From: an uncultured Anaerolineae bacterium
GTDB lineage: Bacteria > Chloroflexota > Anaerolineae > Anaerolineales > Villigracilaceae
Length of the DNA stretch: 47,273 nt
Reading direction: 5' to 3'
Assembly (NCBI GenBank): GCA_903838415.1
Contig: CAILYI010000261.1
Span: 1 to 47,273, forward strand
Below are positions 43,066-47,273 of this stretch, one piece after another. Both the position numbers and the translations under genes were made by a program. Numbering within the stretch: the stretch's first letter is position 1; every line of letters begins with the position of its first letter. The notes beneath the pieces were generated by a model. It had not been told where the DNA came from and made no database searches. It was given only the letters and a program-made list of their open reading frames with translations.

Positions 43066-43899
43066 ATGCAATTTGCCTTTGACGGTATCCATTTAATGCT
43101 CTGGGGGCAGGAATTTACCATCTACTACTACGGCATCATCCTGATGACTGGGGCGATGGTTGGCGGATTGCTGGCTCAAAAGGAAGCCATCCGTCGTGGG
43201 CACAACTCCGAAATTATCTGGGATTTGCTCATCTGGCTCATCATCAGCGGGATCGGCGGCGCGCGCCTGTGGCATGTCTTCACGCCTTCTCCCTCGCTGA
43301 TCGCCCAGGGCATTGACACGTACTATTACCTGACTCATCCACTGGATTTACTCAACCTGCGGCGCGGCGGATTGGGCATCCCGGGAGCCGTGATCGGGGG
43401 CGCCATCGCCCTGCTTTTCTTCGCCCGCAAATACAAGCTCTATTTCGTGGAATGGGTTGATATCATTGCGCCAGGTCTCGCACTTGGACAGGCCGTCGGC
43501 CGTTGGGGAAATTACTTCAACCAGGAACTTTACGGCGCCCCCACCAACCTGCCCTGGAAAATTTTCATCGAACCCGCCCACCGCTTGCCAGGTTTTGCCG
43601 ACAAAGAATATTTTCATCCGCTGTTTTTGTACGAATCGCTTTGGAATCTGGCAAATATGGCGCTGCTGATATGGCTTACCCGTCGTTTTGCCGACAAGCT
43701 AAAAACTGGCGATATTTTCCTGGTTTATTTGATAGTTTATCCCGTTGGGCGCTTCCTGCTCGATTTCCTGCGCCTCGACGCATCCCAACTCGGCGGCGTT
43801 AACGCCAACCAGACATTTATGGCGGTAGTCGCCGTCCTGGCCTCCCTGCTGCTGATTTGGCGGCACTGGCGCCCGGTCAAGACCTCCATACTTGAATAA
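43066..43899 (+). CDS. lgt: Prolipoprotein diacylglyceryl transferase
   Basis: A 277-residue polytopic enzyme that attaches diacylglycerol to the lipobox Cys of prolipoproteins. The signature GRWGNYFNQELYG (145-157) carries the essential Arg146 and Asn149, and GGLGIPGAVIGG, HPLFLYESLWNL and GRFLLDFLR are also present. GGGAGAA precedes the ATG. It is 15 bp after the phosphatidyltransferase gene, whose product could feed the lipid pool it uses. The peroxidase lipoprotein in this window is one likely client. Confidence 0.96.
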   Translation: MQFAFDGIHLMLWGQEFTIYYYGIILMTGAMVGGLLAQKEAIRRGHNSEIIWDLLIWLIISGIGGARLWHVFTPSPSLIAQGIDTYYYLTHPLDLLNLRRGGLGIPGAVIGGAIALLFFARKYKLYFVEWVDIIAPGLALGQAVGRWGNYFNQELYGAPTNLPWKIFIEPAHRLPGFADKEYFHPLFLYESLWNLANMALLIWLTRRFADKLKTGDIFLVYLIVYPVGRFLLDFLRLDASQLGGVNANQTFMAVVAVLASLLLIWRHWRPVKTSILE

Positions 43900-43966
43900 T
43901 GCCGCAAGAAAACCGCTATTTGTATTTTATCCATATTGCACGTTTCAGCTTATCCAAAGGCACTCA

Positions 43967-44896
43967 ATGATTGAATGTGAAGACCTTACCAAACATTTTG
44001 ACTCGTTCAAGGCTGTTGAAGGCGTCTCCTTTGAGATCAAACCGGGGGAAGTGCTGGCGCTGCTCGGACAAAACGGCGCAGGCAAAACCACCACCGTCCG
44101 CATGTTGACCTCCGTTCTGACGCCTACGCGCGGCTGGGCCAGAATTGCCGGGTACGATACCGTCAAAAACCCGGCGGAAGTGCGCGCAGCCACGGGGGTG
44201 CTGACCGAAATGCACGGCCTGTATGGCCGCATGACCGGTTACGAATACCTCGATTTTTTCGGTCAAATCTACAGTCTCGACAAAGAACGCAGAGATCGGC
44301 GCGCCAAGGAGTTGTTGGAGTATTTCGGTCTGGCGCTGGCCGGTTATCGCCGTTCAGGTGAATATTCCAAAGGGATGCGCCAAAAACTGGCGCTGGCGCG
44401 CGCGCTGATCCACGAGCCACCCGTACTGCTGCTCGATGAACCAACATCAGCCATGGATCCTGAAAGCGCCCAACTCGTGCGCCATGAAATTGCCCGGCTG
44501 CGCTCCTCACAGCGTTCCATCATCATCTGCACACACAACCTGGTCGAAGCCGAAATGCTGGCCGATAAAATCGCCATCATCTATCACGGACGGATTTTGC
44601 TTTCCGGCACGCTGGAAGATATGCGCCAGAGATTGCTCGGCCCGGCCGAATACGATATCAAGCTGGCAGAGAAGTACGCGCCGCATAATTTACAGCTGCC
44701 CGATGGAGTCAGCCTGCTGGACGTTTGGGATGACGGATTCCGCTTACGGGTCAAGAATCCGACTTTGGCGAATCCGCTCATCCTCCAGCAATTATTCCAG
44801 GCCAATATCCCGGTGGTGGCAGTTCAGGAAGTGCCGCGCACACTGGAAATGTTGTATCTCAAGGCGATGGTGCAGGCCGCGGAAGGTGTCCTATGA
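43967..44896 (+). CDS. ABC transporter ATP-binding protein
   Basis: A 309-residue nucleotide-binding subunit. Walker A GQNGAGKTT (34-42), the signature YSKGMRQKLALARAL (about 131-145) and Walker B LLLDEPTSAMDP followed by the switch His in CTHNLVEAE are intact. The extra C-terminal 80 residues are typical of the DrrA/NatA class. The start at 43967 follows AAAGG and removes an upstream extension of 25 residues with no ABC character. Its last 4 bases overlap the start of the permease gene (ATGA), so they form one transporter. Confidence 0.95.
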   Translation: MIECEDLTKHFDSFKAVEGVSFEIKPGEVLALLGQNGAGKTTTVRMLTSVLTPTRGWARIAGYDTVKNPAEVRAATGVLTEMHGLYGRMTGYEYLDFFGQIYSLDKERRDRRAKELLEYFGLALAGYRRSGEYSKGMRQKLALARALIHEPPVLLLDEPTSAMDPESAQLVRHEIARLRSSQRSIIICTHNLVEAEMLADKIAIIYHGRILLSGTLEDMRQRLLGPAEYDIKLAEKYAPHNLQLPDGVSLLDVWDDGFRLRVKNPTLANPLILQQLFQANIPVVAVQEVPRTLEMLYLKAMVQAAEGVL

Positions 44897-46437
44897 AACG
44901 TTTCGATCAGGCCTGGCTCGTGGCAAAACGCGAACTGATCGACCAGATGCGCGACTGGCGCATTCTGCTGCCGATGATTATCCTGACTTTATTTTTCCCC
45001 TACCTGATGAATGTGGCCGCCAAATCGACGGTCACCTATGTCAACCAGTATGGCGCCAACCTGATCGCGGAGCGCCTGCTGCCGTTTCTGATCCTGGTGG
45101 TGGGATACTTTCCGGTCACCGTTTCACTGGTGGTGGCGCTCGAAGCCTTTGTCGGCGAAAAAGAACGCGGCACAATTGAACCGCTGCTCACCAGTCCGCT
45201 GGCCGATGAGCATCTCTACCTGGGCAAACTGATGGCTGGCACGATTGTGCCGCTCACCGTCAGCTACATTGGCATCGCGCTCTATATGGGCGGCTTGTTG
45301 TGGCAGGGCATCAAATGGCCGGAATGGGGCTTTATCGCCCAAACCCTGGCCCTGACAGCCGTCCAAACCCTGTTGATGGTCAGTGCGGCCATCGTCATTT
45401 CCACCCAATCCACCACGGTGCGGGCGGCCAACCTGCTGGCATCCTTCATCGTGATTCCGGTTGCGCTGCTCATCCAGGGCGAAAGCGCGCTGATGTTCTG
45501 GGGCACCAACGATGTACTCTGGCTGGCTGTTTTGGGCGTCGCCATCATGAGCGCGCTCATCATCCGCCTGGGGATTGTGCATTTCAAACGCGAAAGCCTG
45601 TTGGGACGCGAAATTGATATGTTGAATCTCGGCTGGGTCTGGCAGACGTTTCGAAAAGCTTTGACCGGCACCGACCAGCCATCCGGACTGACCCGTTACC
45701 TCGTTTCCGCTTGGAAGCGTCGCCGCGGCGAGGAAGCTGAAACATTTTCCTTCCGTGAAGCCCTCTGGCTGGATTGGAATGGTATTCTACGCTGGTACCG
45801 CGAGGATGTCGCCCTGTCGCTGCGACGTCTGGCCCCCTCATTCTGGATTACGCTGGGAATCGGCCTGATCGCCGTTTTGGCGGCGTATCTCTACGTTGAT
45901 TCAAGCCTGCCCGTTGCGGCCACCCTCTCGGACGAAACGCTCGAACAATCGCTCAAAACCATCCGCGCCTTTCTGGTGGAAGGTGATTCGATCGGCATCT
46001 CAACCGGGATGCTTTTCTGGCACAATTTGCGCGCCGAGTTAGTCATCATGGCTTTGGGGGCTTTCTCTTTTGGCGTCTTGAGCATCGTGGTCTATGTAGC
46101 CAATTTCGCCCTGATCGGCGCCGTGCTGGGCGCTGTGCGCATCGTTGGCATTTCGCCCTGGCTGATCTTTGTCTCAGGCATCCTGCCGCATGGCATCGTC
46201 GAGCTACCCTCCATCATTTTGCTGAGTGCCGCCGTTTTTCACATGGGATTGCGCCTCGTAACGCCCGAAGAAGGCCACTCAATTGGCGAAACCATGATCA
46301 TAACCTTTGCTGACGTGATCAAAATCCTGCTGGCGGTATGTATTCCACTGTTAATTATCGCCGCCCTGATCGAAGCTAACATTACTCCCAGACTCCTGAT
46401 CGCCACAATCGGCCGTTCTCTCGACTTAAAACCCTGA
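44893..46437 (+). CDS. ABC-2 permease fused to a SpoIIM-like domain
   Basis: A 514-residue membrane protein. The N-terminal half (about 1-235) is an ABC-2 type exporter permease with six helices and the cytoplasmic VALEAFVGEKERGTIEPLLTSPL motif. A soluble linker (about 235-315) includes a basic AWKRRRGEEAE. The C-terminal half (about 315-505) resembles the stage II sporulation protein M family (DUF95), with FLVEGDSIGISTGMLFWHNLRAE, ANFALIGAVLG, and SGILPHGIVELPSIILLSAAVF. In many genomes the SpoIIM-type protein is a separate gene beside such ABC operons. The fusion suggests it is an obligate part of the transporter. The substrate is unknown. The frame is complete with no sign of a frameshift. 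Confidence 0.82.
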   Translation: MKRFDQAWLVAKRELIDQMRDWRILLPMIILTLFFPYLMNVAAKSTVTYVNQYGANLIAERLLPFLILVVGYFPVTVSLVVALEAFVGEKERGTIEPLLTSPLADEHLYLGKLMAGTIVPLTVSYIGIALYMGGLLWQGIKWPEWGFIAQTLALTAVQTLLMVSAAIVISTQSTTVRAANLLASFIVIPVALLIQGESALMFWGTNDVLWLAVLGVAIMSALIIRLGIVHFKRESLLGREIDMLNLGWVWQTFRKALTGTDQPSGLTRYLVSAWKRRRGEEAETFSFREALWLDWNGILRWYREDVALSLRRLAPSFWITLGIGLIAVLAAYLYVDSSLPVAATLSDETLEQSLKTIRAFLVEGDSIGISTGMLFWHNLRAELVIMALGAFSFGVLSIVVYVANFALIGAVLGAVRIVGISPWLIFVSGILPHGIVELPSIILLSAAVFHMGLRLVTPEEGHSIGETMIITFADVIKILLAVCIPLLIIAALIEANITPRLLIATIGRSLDLKP

Positions 46438-46450
46438 CCGGTGCCCGCGC

Positions 46451-47209
46451 ATGGCTCAACTGACAATCCTCGGCTCATCCAACGCGATTCCATCTCTGGA
46501 ACACGAAAACTCGCATCTGGCGGTTGCCACAGCCGAACGCGTCATCCTGGTTGACTGCGCCTCCAATCCCGTCGTCCGGCTCGAACGCGCCGGGGTGGAC
46601 ATCCATGCCGTTACTGATATCATCCTGACCCATTTCCACCCCGACCACGTCGCGGGCCTGCCCTTACTGCTGATGGACATGTGGCTGATGGGTCGCCGTC
46701 CGCAACTGAATATCTACGGATTGTCCTACACCATCGATCGGGTGGAAAGCATGATGGCGCTCTATGGCTGGGGCGAGTGGCCCGATTTCTTCACCGTCAA
46801 CTTTTTCCGCATCCCTGCGAGCGAATTGGCCCTGGTACTGGAAACCACCGAATTGCGCGTTTTGTCTTCACCCGCAACACACTTTTTACCCAATATCGGT
46901 TTGCGTTTTGAATTCAAAGCCGGGAAAAAAAGTTTCGCCTATTCCTGTGACACCGAACCTTCTCAGGCCATTCTTGAACTCGCGCGCGGCGTGGATATTT
47001 TGCTCCACGAGGCAACTGGATCGACAAAGGGGCACTCCTCCGCCGCTCAAGCTGGAGATGTGGCCCGCGAGGCCCAGGCAGGCGCACTCTACCTGATCCA
47101 CTACCCCACAGGAAAATACGCTTCCGGCGATCCGGTCGCCGAAGCCAGGGCACGCTTTCCCCGTGAAGTAGTGCTGGCAATCGATTTCATGAAAATTGAC
47201 CTGGACTAA
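46451..47209 (+). CDS. Metallo-beta-lactamase-fold hydrolase, RNase Z-like
   Basis: A 252-residue protein with TILGSSNAIPSLEHENSHLAV at the front and the metal motif THFHPDHVAGLPLLLMD (HxHxDH). A later His is in SPATHFLPNIGLRF, followed by SYSCDTEPSQAILELA with the metal-bridging Asp, and LHEAT. The arrangement matches the ribonuclease Z branch, but the exosite insertion of true tRNase Z is not evident, so a related phosphodiesterase or hydrolase is equally likely. It starts 13 bp after the transporter gene and ends at a strong terminator. Confidence 0.83.
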   Translation: MAQLTILGSSNAIPSLEHENSHLAVATAERVILVDCASNPVVRLERAGVDIHAVTDIILTHFHPDHVAGLPLLLMDMWLMGRRPQLNIYGLSYTIDRVESMMALYGWGEWPDFFTVNFFRIPASELALVLETTELRVLSSPATHFLPNIGLRFEFKAGKKSFAYSCDTEPSQAILELARGVDILLHEATGSTKGHSSAAQAGDVAREAQAGALYLIHYPTGKYASGDPVAEARARFPREVVLAIDFMKIDLD

Positions 47210-47229
47210 AAGTCAAAATACCCCATATG

Positions 47230-47273
47230 TAGCGCAAAAAGAGCCTTTCTGGAGAAAGGCTCTTTTTGCGCTA
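47230..47273. terminator. Strong bidirectional terminator
   Basis: A perfect 21-bp stem (47230-47250 with 47253-47273), 2-nt gap, A- and T-runs on the respective sides. It closes the plus-strand cluster at the edge of the window. Confidence 0.92.

Overview
The window looks like a chromosomal stretch of a Chloroflexota bacterium of the Anaerolineae type. The evidence is moderate GC content, an adenosylcobalamin-dependent ribonucleotide reductase with a downstream-acting NrdR repressor, surface proteins with Thr/Pro-rich stalks, a transmembrane Ser/Thr kinase, and several small proteins of a kind common in that group. The assignment is inference from gene content. No rRNA or other taxonomic marker is present, and the genes are mostly housekeeping.

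Layout. 1-2589: 3' end of a repeat-stalk surface protein, then a LysE-type exporter. 2600-7430: an accessory patch with a secreted animal-type haem peroxidase preceded by a very short coupled secreted peptide, a gene-poor stretch with a possible decayed ORF, a small membrane protein, an Imm-5-like protein, a thioredoxin-type arsenate reductase and a large palindromic repeat. 7426-8851: a compact three-gene cluster that looks like copper or metal handling (YtkA/FixH-like, UreH/TauE-like, stand-alone cysteine-rich domain). 9126-12291: membrane-anchored cyclophilin, MFS protein, DUF4404 protein and a gene-poor stretch of dispersed palindromic repeats. 12427-15540: nrdR-nrdJ. 15846-20644: MFS transporter, membrane HExxH protease, tpiA and a Ser/Thr kinase. 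20809-24349: small membrane protein, tRNA-Pro(CGG) and gyrA, the last two driven by overlapping divergent promoters. 24409-27847 (minus): small membrane protein, birA, LysM/M23 peptidase and rho. 28199-31704 (minus): CorC-type protein, selD and an SPFH protein. 31760-34804: PyrK-like iron-sulfur protein, secreted repeat protein and nucleotide-sugar dehydrogenase. 35047-47209 (plus): purine nucleoside phosphorylase, Ig-like membrane protein, GNAT, 7TM/GAF-like/HTH-like sensor, triple-S1 protein, FtsK, CDP-alcohol phosphatidyltransferase, Lgt, an ABC transporter pair and a metallo-beta-lactamase-fold protein.

Main observation: the selD gene is normally readable only as a 5'-truncated frame. Upstream of that frame the sequence continues in phase through a single UGA at the catalytic Sec/Cys position of SelD, reaches an ATG with a Shine-Dalgarno site, and has a small hairpin with a GUU loop 29 nt after the UGA. 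The organism therefore very probably makes selenoproteins, and SelD is one of them.

Other points worth attention: the 40-residue secreted peptide whose stop codon overlaps the peroxidase start; a GyrA whose GyrA-box is altered; a translationally coupled membrane sensor/S1 RNA-binding pair; an ABC-2 permease fused to a SpoIIM-like domain; and paired hairpins with identical loops and compensated stems inside a palindromic repeat. No CRISPR array, intact insertion sequence, prophage or classical defence island was seen.
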